From the NCBI RefSeq assembly GCF_000189755.2, contig NZ_KI912183.1, positions 2,842,255-2,906,254 on the forward strand: a stretch of 64,000 bases of DNA, written 5' to 3'. Within the stretch, counting starts at the first letter, position 1, and every line of letters begins with the position of its first letter. Positions 9,557 to 17,666 of the stretch are shown here, one piece after another. The notes beneath the pieces are model-generated. The model was not told where the DNA came from. It did not search any database and worked only from the letters and a program-made list of their open reading frames with translations. A program made the position numbers and the translations under genes. The stretch comes from Desulfotomaculum nigrificans DSM 574 (GTDB taxonomy: Bacteria > Bacillota > Desulfotomaculia > Desulfotomaculales > Desulfotomaculaceae).

Positions 9557-9694
9557 GGCCTTCGAGGTTAGTTGTCGGGTTCGGGTTGGAAGGTTACCCT
9601 ACCGCACCTGTTTTAAACACCTCCAAAACAAGGTTTGCGGATTCACCCCAGAAAAATTAGTCCCCCGTACTCCGGTTGACGGAGATTCGGCCTA
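9557..9694 (-). ncRNA. c-di-AMP riboswitch (ydaO-yuaA leader)
   Basis: Read on the minus strand, the leader contains the conserved ydaO blocks in order: GGCCGAATC, GGGGTGAATCCGC, GGTAGGGT with ACCTTCC, ACCCGAACCCGACA and CTAACCTCG, closed by a GGCC/GGCC pairing. These match the class that binds cyclic di-AMP and usually turns genes off. It ends about 20 bases before the start of the LysM-SleB gene. Confidence 0.9.
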
Positions 9695-9830
9695 TTTAAT
9701 AGTAATTTAGGAATAATTGTACAGGCTTTTCATAATTCCGTCCAGCCACAATTTATGGAAATTGGCAGACATAGTATATGTTGCTTGGGATATACTAAAG
9801 TTTGTAAATGGTACAAAGGGGGATTTCAGG

Positions 9831-10778
9831 GTGGTTGAGAAGAAAAAAGGGGTAAAAATAGCCATTGTGGGGGTAGGTCTAGTAGGTGCATCGGCGGCCT
9901 TTGCCATTATGATCAGTGGTATGGCCAGCCAACTGGTGTTGGTTGACGTAAATAAGGACAAGGCTGAAGGAGAGGCTATGGACCTGGGGGATGCGGCCGC
10001 GTTCATCAAGCCCATTAATGTGATGTACGGCACCTATGCAGATTGTCAGGGAGCTGATATAGTTGTATTTACAGCCGGAGCCAACCAGAAACCAGGGGAA
10101 ACCAGATTGGACCTGGTGCAAAAAAATATTGCCATTTTGAAGGAAAGCCTGCCCCAACTATTAAAATATTGTTCCGAATCAATTATTCTGATGGTATCTA
10201 ACCCGGTGGATGTACTGACCTATGCAGCTTTAAAAATTTCCGGTTTACCGGCCAGCCAGGTTTTTGGGTCAGGTACAGTTTTAGATACTTCCAGGTTTAA
10301 AGCGGAGTTAGCCGAATATTGCCAGGTTGATCCCCGCAACGTGCATGCCTACATTGTTGGTGAACATGGGGATTCAGAGGTGGCACTATGGAGTACCGCC
10401 ACTGTGGCCGGTATTGATATAGAACAGTATTGCCAGCAGCGAGGGCTGGCCCCTATTGACAGGCAACTCGTTGCTGAGCGGGTGCGGACTGCCGCCTATG
10501 AGATAATCAAACGAAAAGGGGCCACTTATTATGCTGTAGCCCTATCTATTAAGCGTATCTGTGAAGCCATTTTAAGAAATGAAAACTCGATTTTAACCGT
10601 ATCTGGACTGGTCAATAATCTATACGGAATTGAGCATTGCTGTTTAAGCCTGCCTACCATTGTCAACGGCACAGGTCGCAGTAAAGTGATTGCCCTGCCC
10701 ATGACAGTGCGGGAGGAAGAGGCCCTGCGCAATTCGGCCCAGGTATTAAAGAAAATCATTAAGCAAGTGGGATTTTAA
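9831..10778 (+). CDS. ldh: L-lactate dehydrogenase
   Basis: A 315-residue NAD-dependent dehydrogenase that interconverts pyruvate and L-lactate. The Rossmann motif [11 protein letters not shown] is near residue 13-23, the catalytic His in GEHGDSE is near 180, and the substrate loop reads [11 protein letters not shown] with Gln where malate dehydrogenases have Arg, supporting lactate specificity. GTG 9831 is chosen: it has AGGGGGA 7 bases upstream and begins [15 protein letters not shown] like homologues; the longer upstream frame is not conserved in style. The 3' end carries a 17-base tandem duplication that includes the stop codon. A 7-bp inverted repeat (9772-9778/9790-9796) lies in the promoter region. 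Confidence 0.93.
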   Translation: MVEKKKGVKIAIVGVGLVGASAAFAIMISGMASQLVLVDVNKDKAEGEAMDLGDAAAFIKPINVMYGTYADCQGADIVVFTAGANQKPGETRLDLVQKNIAILKESLPQLLKYCSESIILMVSNPVDVLTYAALKISGLPASQVFGSGTVLDTSRFKAELAEYCQVDPRNVHAYIVGEHGDSEVALWSTATVAGIDIEQYCQQRGLAPIDRQLVAERVRTAAYEIIKRKGATYYAVALSIKRICEAILRNENSILTVSGLVNNLYGIEHCCLSLPTIVNGTGRSKVIALPMTVREEEALRNSAQVLKKIIKQVGF

Positions 10779-10794
10779 AGCAAGTGGGATTTTA
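10761..10794 (+). repeat. 17-bp tandem duplication across the ldh stop
   Basis: Two exact copies of AAGCAAGTGGGATTTTA (10761-10777, 10778-10794). The first forms the last codons of ldh, the second lies outside. Confidence 0.9.
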
Positions 10795-10865
10795 ATATTT
10801 CCTGGCTAAATTTCCAGAAGAAATCTATTGCTTTAACCGGCCGCCAATGTTAACATAACGTAGTC

Positions 10866-10904
10866 GGGTAAACCTTTTGATGTTTACCCCTTGCATTTTT
10901 TTTT
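10866..10904 (+). terminator. Terminator between ldh and tRNA-Arg
   Basis: GGGTAAAC (10866-10873) pairs with GTTTACCC (10882-10889), followed shortly by a long T-run (10897-10904). The T-run also forms the spacer of the tRNA promoter. Confidence 0.7.
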
Positions 10905-10918
10905 ATTATTGCTATAAT
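10891..10918 (+). promoter_or_regulatory. Promoter of tRNA-Arg
   Basis: TTGCAT (10891-10896), 16 bases, TATAAT (10913-10918), placed 17 bases before the tRNA 5' end. Confidence 0.7.
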
Positions 10919-10934
10919 GTATACCGTGAGTTAT

Positions 10935-11009
<75 letters not shown>

Positions 11010-11030
11010 AATATGACACATAGAGAAACT

Positions 11031-11068
11031 CGCAAATCCTTAAACTACAAGGACTTGCGGGTTTTTTA
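11031..11068 (+). terminator. Terminator after tRNA-Arg
   Basis: CGCAAATCCTT (11031-11041) pairs with AAGGACTTGCG (11049-11059), one mismatch, followed by a T-run. Confidence 0.85.
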
Positions 11069-11104
11069 TTTGTTTAGGAATTACGCTTTTCTAAAACTGT
11101 GGAT

Positions 11105-11300
11105 AAATGTAGAATAGGTAACCCGTGCAGAGATGCACGGCTGAACCGGCAGGAGTCAGTAGAGGCCATAGTATCTGCCAGGAGACGTCCAAGTAGGGAA
11201 GGTCCGAACATGATTGTCTGTTTCACCACATAATTTGTAGGTAGACGAAGAAATATGTAGAAATATACATCTAATCCATATTTCTAATATTCACCTCAGG
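11105..11300 (+). mobile_element. Degenerate mobile-element leader (group II intron-like)
   Basis: This stretch holds a hairpin CCGTGC-AGAGAT-GCACGG followed by AGGAGTCAGTAGAGGCCAT and GGAAGGTCCGAAC. That wording resembles the leader region before the reverse-transcriptase frame of bacterial group II introns, judged from memory. No reverse transcriptase follows; a transposase fragment does. It is best read as a scar downstream of the tRNA gene, a common insertion neighbourhood. Confidence 0.35.
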
Positions 11301-11308
11301 GGTGCAAC

Positions 11309-11527
11309 ATGAAAAAGATAAAAACCAAGAAAACAAAAAATGCAGATGATGATAAACTAACAATCTTTGAAATTGAACAAGGTGACAAAGATTTAACCAC
11401 TCATTCAGGCTTAGCTCTTATCGGAGCCTTACTAGCTAATACCAAGATAAAGACCAGACTGAACAAAACAGTGGCTAGGGGGCTAAATAGAAACAAGCCA
11501 AAGACAACCGAGGTCGCCGGGCAGTAG
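11309..11527 (+). pseudogene. Transposase N-terminal fragment (IS1380-like)
   Basis: A 72-residue frame whose middle (DLTTHSGLALIGALLANTKIKTRLN) resembles the N-terminus of IS1380-type transposases, which normally run to more than 400 residues. It stops early and no DDE domain follows in any frame before the next gene, so it is a dead remnant. The N-terminus is very Lys-rich. An alternative is another DDE family with the same N-terminal helix pattern. Confidence 0.5.
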
Positions 11528-11646
11528 GTCGCGCCCTGAATCAAGTGAAGATATAGCCGCTCGTAATAAAATACGGGTGGCTTTTCCATTTTACAGCAAC
11601 CAGGCGGGACAGCATATGCCGATAACCGACGGCCCCATGGTTAGAT

Positions 11647-11697
11647 ATTAAGGAAATATTAAGGGGTAATTAAGGTTTCTCTCAGGAAGCATTCAGG
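11647..11697 (+). promoter_or_regulatory. Five heptads phased at 11 bp (OmpR/PhoB-type operator array)
   Basis: ATTAAGG at 11647, 11658 and 11669, then TCTCAGG at 11680 and ATTCAGG at 11691, all exactly 11 bases apart. Direct repeats phased to one helical turn are the hallmark of OmpR/PhoB-family response-regulator sites. The array ends where a -35 box would be for GATAAT at 11721-11726, which lacks its own good -35, as in activator-dependent promoters. Confidence 0.65.
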
Positions 11698-11770
11698 GTA
11701 TTTTCATCTTTTTAACCTAAGATAATTACAGAGGTTTAATTTACCAAAAAAATATTGAGGGGTGTTTAGA

Positions 11771-12334
11771 ATGTTAAAACTAGGGAAAAAAATTGCTGGT
11801 CTTGCCGTTGGTGGAATGCTCTTAGCCGGATCTATAGCCGGGGTTGCGTTGGCAGACTCAAACACAGAAAGTACACCGGATCAGTCCAAAGATCAATTTT
11901 ACCAGGAATTTATCAGTGACTTTGCTGCAAACTTAGGTGTGAGTGCGGATCAAGTAACAGCAGCCCTTGAAGCCACTAAAAAACAAATGGTTCAAGAAGC
12001 TGTTCAGCAAGGCAAGATTACGCAAACCCAGGCAGATGAGATTCTCGCTCAGAAAGGATTTGGTTTTGGGTTTGGTATGGGCGACCACCGTCAGAACAGA
12101 GGCGACATTACACAAAATGCAGGTTTCCTTAACGACGCTGCCGGTGTCCTTGGCATCAGCGCTGACGAACTGAAGTCAGAATTACAATCGGGCAAAAAAT
12201 TGGATCAGATAATAACCGACCACGGGATGACGATGGACCAATTTCGCCAAAAGATGCCTAAACCCCAACGTCCCCTGATGAATGATAAAGGGGTTAACAA
12301 TACGGACGCAAGCGCCGGTACTACTTCGAATTAA
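11771..12334 (+). CDS. Secreted DUF2680-like protein
   Basis: A 187-residue exported protein. Residues 1-30 are a signal peptide ending ALAD. Residues about 40-95 form a helical segment (FAANLGVSADQVTAALEATKKQ, KITQTQADEIL) that resembles DUF2680-type repeats. After a Gly/Phe-rich linker, residues about 118-160 repeat the theme (DAAGVLGISADELKSELQSG) and are shared almost unchanged with the next gene. ATG 11771 is chosen with GAGGGG 6 bases upstream. The operator array before it suggests control by a two-component system, but no intact regulator is nearby. Function unknown. Confidence 0.7.
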   Translation: MLKLGKKIAGLAVGGMLLAGSIAGVALADSNTESTPDQSKDQFYQEFISDFAANLGVSADQVTAALEATKKQMVQEAVQQGKITQTQADEILAQKGFGFGFGMGDHRQNRGDITQNAGFLNDAAGVLGISADELKSELQSGKKLDQIITDHGMTMDQFRQKMPKPQRPLMNDKGVNNTDASAGTTSN

Positions 12335-12369
12335 TGCTTAAACCTCTGTCAAGAAAGATAATTTAGTTT

Positions 12370-12407
12370 GGCAAGCAAGAGTACCCCGGCGGTACTCTTG
12401 CTTTGCC
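12370..12407 (+). other. Long hairpin between the two secreted-protein genes
   Basis: An 11-base-pair perfect inner stem (12375-12385 with 12391-12401) extended by GGCAA/TTGCC with a bulge. No T-tract follows, so it may shape mRNA stability rather than end transcription. Confidence 0.55.
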
Positions 12408-12424
12408 AAAGAGAACATTTACAA

Positions 12425-12451
12425 ATATTAACAATATTAACCATATTAACC
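12425..12451 (+). repeat. Three tandem 9-bp repeats ATATTAACM
   Basis: ATATTAACA, ATATTAACC, ATATTAACC in direct succession upstream of the lipoprotein gene. This may be slippage or a regulatory site; the 9-base period does not fit helical phasing. Confidence 0.7.
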
Positions 12452-12487
12452 ATTTAGTAGAGGCTAGGGGACTAAGGAGTTGTATAT

Positions 12488-12991
12488 ATGAAAAATATTG
12501 TTAAGAAATTTTTTTTACTAATAGGTACCACGGTTATTATTGCATCTCTGGTTACCGGTTGCGGTAGTACAAACTCTCAGAGTAATATTTCCAGCGATCA
12601 AAAACAAGAACAAAAGACCATTGACACCAGTAGTACTCAGAGTGACCAAAAACAAAATGCCGGCGACACCGGCAGTAATCAGAGCGGTCAAGACCAGAAC
12701 CAAAAGACCGGTAATATAAACAAACCAAGTGGTCCACCTAAGGGTGGTCCAGACCGTGACCCCACACAAGACACTGCTTTCCTGCAGGACGCTGCCAGTG
12801 TCCTTGGGATTACTGTTGACAAACTTAAGTCAGAGTTACAATCGGGTAAAAAATTGGATCAGATTGTAACCGAAAAAGGAATGACTATGGAGCAGTTCCA
12901 TCAAAAAATGCCTAAACCTCAGCAGCCTCCTGTCAAGGATAATGCGGTGGCCAAGAAGGGTGCAACTGCCGGTAATACTACTGCAAATTAG
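12488..12991 (+). CDS. Lipoprotein sharing the C-terminal domain of the upstream gene
   Basis: A 167-residue lipoprotein: signal peptide with lipobox LVTGC (Cys about residue 25), a long Gln/Asp/Asn/Ser-rich linker (about 28-85), then a helical domain (DAASVLGITVDKLKSELQSG, about 98-140) that matches the end of the preceding protein at most positions, including the closing MPKPQ. The pair looks like one domain displayed twice, once secreted and once membrane-anchored. ATG 12488 has TAAGGAG upstream. Function unknown. Confidence 0.75.
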   Translation: MKNIVKKFFLLIGTTVIIASLVTGCGSTNSQSNISSDQKQEQKTIDTSSTQSDQKQNAGDTGSNQSGQDQNQKTGNINKPSGPPKGGPDRDPTQDTAFLQDAASVLGITVDKLKSELQSGKKLDQIVTEKGMTMEQFHQKMPKPQQPPVKDNAVAKKGATAGNTTAN

Positions 12992-13007
12992 TATAGTATA
13001 GTTCAAT

Positions 13008-13046
13008 TTCGGAGCAAGAGAACCGATATTTGTTTCTTGCTCCGAA
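13008..13046 (+). other. Hairpin after the lipoprotein gene
   Basis: TTCGGAGCAAGAG (13008-13020) pairs with the complementary 13034-13046 with one bulge. No T-tract, but it is the likely 3' boundary of the transcript. Confidence 0.5.
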
Positions 13047-13068
13047 TGAATTTCTGAGGTATAGGCAG

Positions 13069-13392
13069 ATGTCAATATTCAAGGACCGTAAGCTTAACAC
13101 AGGGTTGTTTCTGATACTGTACACCGCAGTTTTACTAAGCTTTTACTCCTTATGAAATTATCACAGTGGTTCCGCAACTATGCCCAGTAGTATACCGCCG
13201 CAGGATTTTCGGGCAGGAAGACACTTTTTCCCTGACAGCACAAAGCAAGCACCCGAGAGGGATTTTACCTCTCTCGATTCGTAAATATGCAACGCTCCTC
13301 TCCCTATACGGGCGTTTTGTTTTTTGGCCTTTTTGCTGCCGCCTACTTCCTGGCAGTTTCCAAAAAATAAAAATCCGGACCGGTAGTGAAAA
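13069..13392 (+). pseudogene. Decayed coding remnants (membrane protein fragments)
   Basis: A frame from ATG 13069 reads MSIFKDRKLNTGLFLILY and reaches a stop after 28 residues; it looks like the N-terminal membrane segment of a sensor kinase or similar protein. The same frame continues after the stop for about 40 plausible residues, and a second frame holds a short membrane helix (GVLFFGLFAAAYFLAVSKK) ending near 13368. None is a whole gene. Given the response-regulator-type operators upstream, loss of a two-component system here is possible (inference). Confidence 0.4.
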
Positions 13393-13830
13393 ATGCTGTT
13401 ACGTACCTTATTGGTCCTGGGACTTCTCTTGAGGATCGCAGCCGCTCCATGGATAAAAGGACATCCATTTGACGTCAGCCTTTTCAAAAACTGGGCAATT
13501 TCCGCCGCCGGAGACCTTACCGGATTTTATGTCAACGGTTCCGGCGACTATCCCCCTTTCTATATCTATATTTTGTTTATAGCAGGAAAAGTTGCTTCTA
13601 TCCCTGCCTTGAGCCAATATTTTACTCTGCTGATAAAACTGCCGTCCATATTGGCGGATGTTACAACCGCATACCTGCTTTACAAGCTGGCCATTAAGTA
13701 TCTCTCTTTGGAAACCGGCCTTTTGGTATCGGCATTTTACGCCTTTAACCCGGCTGTTTTTATTAATTCTACCTTCTGGGGGCAAGTGGATTCGTTTTTT
13801 ACATCATCGCCTGAAACAAGTCTATTGTAA
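13393..13830 (+). pseudogene. Truncated membrane glycosyltransferase
   Basis: A 145-residue frame with several hydrophobic segments and motifs DYPPFYIYI and NPAVFINSTFWGQVDSFF, which are typical of the first third of dolichol-phosphate-mannose-type or DUF2029-like glycosyltransferases (normally several hundred residues). The frame ends abruptly after QVDSFFT, and the following bases carry a short unrelated tail in another frame. It is therefore a 5' fragment left by a deletion. It precedes an intact glycosyltransferase of a different family. Confidence 0.6.
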
Positions 13831-13901
13831 AAACAACAGGCCTGGATATTGTGGGAACTGTTCATAGCGACAAAAAACATAAATGAAAGGGGTACCTAAC
13901 C

Positions 13902-15989
13902 ATGGGATCAAAACAAGGTCAACGTTTTGACATAATCCTGATATGCATTGCCCTGCTAGCCGCGTTCTTAAATATTTTCAACATTTGGAAGAATCAGTAC
14001 GCCAACGCCTATTACACTTCAGCCGTCACCAGTATGCTGCAGAACTGGCACAATTTTTTCTACGCTTCTTTTGATCCGGCCGGATACGTTACGGTGGATA
14101 AACCACCGGTGGCGTTTTGGGTCCAGACGATATTCGCCAAGATCTTCGGGGTTCACGGCTGGAGCGTAATCCTCCCGCAGGCTTTGGCCGGCGTCGGTTC
14201 CGTTTTGCTGATGTATGTTCTGGTCAAGCCAACCTTCGGGAAAACGGCGGCCCGACTCGCGAGCCTGATTATGGCCTGTACCCCCATTGCTGTTGCGGTA
14301 AGCCGAACCAATAATATTGACAGCCTATTGGTATTTACGCTTCTACTGGCCACCTGGATGTTGTTCCGGGGGACTCGCAATCAGAAGCTGTCCTGGATTC
14401 TTGGAGCCTTTGCCATGATCGGTGTCGGCTTTAATATGAAGATGCTGCAGGCTTACATGGTTGTACCGGCTTTTTACTTGTTCTACCTGCTTGCTTTTAA
14501 GGGCCGGTGGAAAAGGAAACTGGCTGTTCTTGGGGTGTCTGCGGTTATCCTGGTCGGTGTATCCCTATCCTGGGCGGTGGTTGTCGATTCCATCCCGAAG
14601 GAAAACCGGCCATATATTGGAAGCAGTCAAACAAACTCTGTATTGGAGCTTGCCCTGGGCTATAACGGGATATCCCGCCTTACGGGAATGAACAGGGGGG
14701 GGCCCGGCGGACCGCCGAACCAACGACAAATGGACCAGGACGGTAACAACATGCCCAGCCCGCAGCAAATGCAGCAGGACGGTAACAACATGCGGGAGGG
14801 CTTCGGCCCGGACGGTAATGGAAGAAAAGGGCCAATGCCCGGCGGGGGCGGACCTCCGGGACGAGGGGGCGGCGGTATGTTTGGTACGGGTCAGGCAGGT
14901 CCGCTGCGTCTGTTTCAAACCGAACTTTCCGGGCAAGCCAGCTGGTTGCTGCCCTTTGTAGCCTTCGCCTGCGTCGGCTTGCTGGCAGGGATACGCCGCA
15001 AGAATCAGCTCACGGACAAAGAAAATGAGACCTTGTTTTGGCTGGCCTGGTTGCTCCCGGCAATGGCATTTTTCAGCGTAGCAGGCTTTTTCCATCACTA
15101 TTATCTGATCATGCTCGCCCCACCCATTGCAGCGCTGGCAGGAGCCGGCTGGGTGGAGCTTTGGAACCAATACCGTAACCAAGAGGACTGGCAAATGTGG
15201 CTGCTGCCATCGGGCCTTTTGGCTACAACTGCTTTTGAACTGTATGTGCTGCAGCCCTTCCAAAAGCAAATCGGTATGGGATGGTCCATCGGCATCGGAA
15301 CGGCAGGCATCGGGTTATCACTTGTATTGTTCCTTGCCGCCAAGAAACAGAAGCTGTTTTCGACGGCTGCCATGGCCGGTATGCTGGTTTTGCTGGTAGC
15401 ACCATTGTACTGGGCGGCTACTCCGCTGCTGTATGGCGACAACAGCATGCTGCCGCAGGCTGGACCGAGTCAGCCAGGCGGACCGGGACAACCGGGTGGG
15501 CCAAATCAACAATATCAACAAGATAGACCGAATCAACCAGACGTTTCAAATCAACAAGGTTTCGGCCAAAGACAGGATATGGGACGCGGGCCGGATTCCG
15601 GTATCAATGCAAAATTGCTTGCCTATGTAACCAAAAACAATACCGGGGAAACTTACCTTTTTGCCACTACCGATTCCCACGGGGCTGCGCCTTATATCAT
15701 TGAAACCGGTAAGGCCGTAATGGCTATGGGCGGGTTTTCTGGTTCCGACCCCATTCTCACGGTGGAAAAAATAAAAAAGTTGGTGGCTAACAAAGAAGTA
15801 AAATATTTCTTAATTCCTTCGTCAGGTTCCGGCAGAGGCGGCGGCAGCAACAGCGCCGTGCTGGAGTGGATCCGTGCCAACAGCACCGAGGTCCCCAAAG
15901 AAGAGTGGCAAGGGAACACTACTCAAGGTGGTCCGATGGGAATGAGGAACGATGAGACATTATACAAAATCAACGATATAACAAAATAA
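13902..15989 (+). CDS. ArnT/PMT-like membrane glycosyltransferase
   Basis: A 695-residue polytopic protein of the ArnT/PMT (GT39/GT83-like) class, similar in plan to B. subtilis YkcB/YycA. The first extracytoplasmic loop reads SFDPAGYVTVDKPPVAFW, with the Asp and the DKPP motif of the family, and the signature NNIDSLLVF follows. About 11-12 membrane segments span 1-510. Two low-complexity Gly/Pro/Gln/Asn-rich loops (about 265-330 and 515-570) interrupt the fold, and a soluble C-terminal domain (570-695) follows. Such enzymes transfer a sugar from a polyprenyl carrier at the outer face. The start is ATG 13902 with AAAGGGG upstream. Remnants of glycosyltransferase genes lie on both sides. Confidence 0.85.
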   Translation: MGSKQGQRFDIILICIALLAAFLNIFNIWKNQYANAYYTSAVTSMLQNWHNFFYASFDPAGYVTVDKPPVAFWVQTIFAKIFGVHGWSVILPQALAGVGSVLLMYVLVKPTFGKTAARLASLIMACTPIAVAVSRTNNIDSLLVFTLLLATWMLFRGTRNQKLSWILGAFAMIGVGFNMKMLQAYMVVPAFYLFYLLAFKGRWKRKLAVLGVSAVILVGVSLSWAVVVDSIPKENRPYIGSSQTNSVLELALGYNGISRLTGMNRGGPGGPPNQRQMDQDGNNMPSPQQMQQDGNNMREGFGPDGNGRKGPMPGGGGPPGRGGGGMFGTGQAGPLRLFQTELSGQASWLLPFVAFACVGLLAGIRRKNQLTDKENETLFWLAWLLPAMAFFSVAGFFHHYYLIMLAPPIAALAGAGWVELWNQYRNQEDWQMWLLPSGLLATTAFELYVLQPFQKQIGMGWSIGIGTAGIGLSLVLFLAAKKQKLFSTAAMAGMLVLLVAPLYWAATPLLYGDNSMLPQAGPSQPGGPGQPGGPNQQYQQDRPNQPDVSNQQGFGQRQDMGRGPDSGINAKLLAYVTKNNTGETYLFATTDSHGAAPYIIETGKAVMAMGGFSGSDPILTVEKIKKLVANKEVKYFLIPSSGSGRGGGSNSAVLEWIRANSTEVPKEEWQGNTTQGGPMGMRNDETLYKINDITK

Positions 15990-16021
15990 GCCTTATCTTT
16001 AAAGGTTAAGGGGTTGATTCT

Positions 16022-16168
16022 ATGAACTCTCAAGTGACCTACTCAATTGTTGTTCCGGTTTTTACTGTTACTTGCAAAACAATTGCCACGGTCATGTCCT
16101 TTGTGGTGAATTATATCGGCAGCAAGTTTTGGGTGTTTAGAGATGAAGAGTATTCTTATGCGAGGTGA
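16022..16168 (+). pseudogene. Internally deleted GT2-GtrA fusion remnant
   Basis: A 48-codon frame. It starts like a family-2 glycosyltransferase (MNSQVTYSIVVPVF) and, after about 5 codons, continues with the last membrane helix and end of a GtrA-type flippase (TIATVMSFVVNYIGSKFWVFRDE). The natural protein would be a DPM-synthase-like domain fused to GtrA, about 350 residues, so about 300 codons were removed in frame. It sits between the ArnT-like gene and galU. It may still be translated but cannot be a working enzyme. Confidence 0.6.
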
Positions 16169-16173
16169 TACCG

Positions 16174-17121
16174 ATGAAAATTCGCAAAGCAGTTATTCCG
16201 GCAGCAGGCCTTGGTACCCGGTTTCTGCCTGCAACAAAGGCCCAACCCAAGGAGATGCTTCCCATTGTTGATAAACCCTCCATTCAGTTTATTGTTGAAG
16301 AAGCCATTGCCTCGGGCATCGAAAATATCCTGATCGTTACGGGCCGAAACAAGCGTGCCATCGAAGATCATTTTGACAAATCCTTTGAGCTGGAAGCAAT
16401 TCTTGCAGAGACAGGCAAGACTGAAATGTTGCAAACAGTGAGACAAATCTCCAATATGGCAGAGATCCAATATATCAGGCAAAAGGAACTCCTGGGGCTT
16501 GGTCATGCGGTGTTATGCGCCAGAAAATTCGTAGGGGATGAGCCCTTCGCAGTCCTGCTGGGGGATGATGTAATTCAATCAGACCCCCCGGGCTTGCTTC
16601 AAATGATCAAAGCCTATAATCAGTTCCAAACTTCCATTGTTGGGGTGCAAGAAGTTCCCTGGGAAGATGTCAGTAAATACGGAATTATTTCCCCGGCCTC
16701 CGGTAACCGTGCATTGTCATACTCTAAAGGGATAAAGGCTGTTTCAGACCTCATTGAGAAGCCCAAAATAGATCAGGCCCCCTCTAACCTTGCGGTGATC
16801 GGCAGGTATATCCTGGAGCCGGAAATTTTCTCAATCCTGGAGGCTGTTTCACCGGGTAAAGGAAATGAGATTCAACTGACCGATGCGTTAAGAATCTTGA
16901 ACAAACAGAAACAAATCATCTCCTGTACAATACAGGGCAATCGGTATGATATCGGCGACAAATTTGGTTACATCCAGGCTACCATTGAGTTTGCGCTACA
17001 AAGAGAAGATCTTCACCAGGATGTAAAAAAATATCTGACTTCATTAGTAAATAGTTGGGTTCAGGAAAGCAGTCTATGTACGTTTGTAAACAAGAGAAAA
17101 GTGTTGGCCAGAGGTAATTAA
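16174..17121 (+). CDS. galU: UTP-glucose-1-phosphate uridylyltransferase
   Basis: A 315-residue nucleotidyltransferase that makes UDP-glucose from UTP and glucose 1-phosphate. The N-terminal signature AAGLGTRFLPATKAQPKEM is intact (about residues 10-28), and LLGDDV, VPWEDVSKYGII and FGYIQATIEFAL follow as in GalU. ATG 16174 is used with GCGAGGTG upstream; an in-frame GTG at 16165 is part of that site. The C-terminal 25 residues are longer than usual. Together with the ArnT-like gene it points to sugar donors for surface glycosylation. Confidence 0.92.
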   Translation: MKIRKAVIPAAGLGTRFLPATKAQPKEMLPIVDKPSIQFIVEEAIASGIENILIVTGRNKRAIEDHFDKSFELEAILAETGKTEMLQTVRQISNMAEIQYIRQKELLGLGHAVLCARKFVGDEPFAVLLGDDVIQSDPPGLLQMIKAYNQFQTSIVGVQEVPWEDVSKYGIISPASGNRALSYSKGIKAVSDLIEKPKIDQAPSNLAVIGRYILEPEIFSILEAVSPGKGNEIQLTDALRILNKQKQIISCTIQGNRYDIGDKFGYIQATIEFALQREDLHQDVKKYLTSLVNSWVQESSLCTFVNKRKVLARGN

Positions 17122-17210
17122 TCGTTTTATTTAGGATTAAAAGGAGGGAGTCCCTTATTAGTAAAGTAGGTATCAGTAATCCTTCATCAATCTAGAGGTA
17201 CATTTGATTT

Positions 17211-17600
17211 ATGAATAAAAGTGTTGAATCTTCACTTAGTAAAAGCCGCCAGGACAGTTTAACCAAATTAATAATTAATTTATACACCGTTAGTTTTTAC
17301 CTTTTAGGCTCCAAGGAGTTAGCGGAAGATTTGACGGACAGGACTGTGAAGCTATGCCCAAAGATCAATTCATCTATGGACCACTTAACCGAGTGGAAAA
17401 CTTTAAGTTCTCTTTTCCTACGTGAAACATTTACAAAGGGATCGTATTGGAGCAGTAACCAGTTGCCGGGTAATTGCCTATCCCTCCAGGTACGATTTTT
17501 TGGTGTCTGCGTTTTGTACAATATAAAACCAATAAAATGTATACAATATTCTTTAAAAAAATATTTTAGTATAGCAGGAAAAATTATAATCATGGTGTAA
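17211..17600 (+). CDS. Doubtful 129-residue frame, sigma-region-2-like start
   Basis: The first 75 residues (LTKLIINLYTVSFYLLGSKE, AEDLTDRTVKL) follow the pattern of ECF sigma region 2 or a related small family. The rest (from about residue 78) is Cys/aromatic-rich and unlike a normal protein, suggesting a frameshift or a chance extension. There is no clear ribosome site immediately before ATG 17211. It could be a decayed gene; no function is proposed. Confidence 0.3.
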   Translation: MNKSVESSLSKSRQDSLTKLIINLYTVSFYLLGSKELAEDLTDRTVKLCPKINSSMDHLTEWKTLSSLFLRETFTKGSYWSSNQLPGNCLSLQVRFFGVCVLYNIKPIKCIQYSLKKYFSIAGKIIIMV

Positions 17601-17666
17601 TTATTTTGAAAATATCATAATTATTTATATTGACATAATTCAAAGAGAGCTAGCGGGAGGAATAAA

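Noticed and set aside
9772-9796. Rex-type redox operator before ldh
   Set aside because: The inverted repeat AGTATAT-N11-ATATACT does not match the TTGTGA-N6-TCACAA Rex pattern.
14565-15269. Long minus-strand frame of 234 codons
   Set aside because: It lies wholly opposite the ArnT-like gene, has shadow-type composition (many Cys, His, Arg) and no ribosome site.
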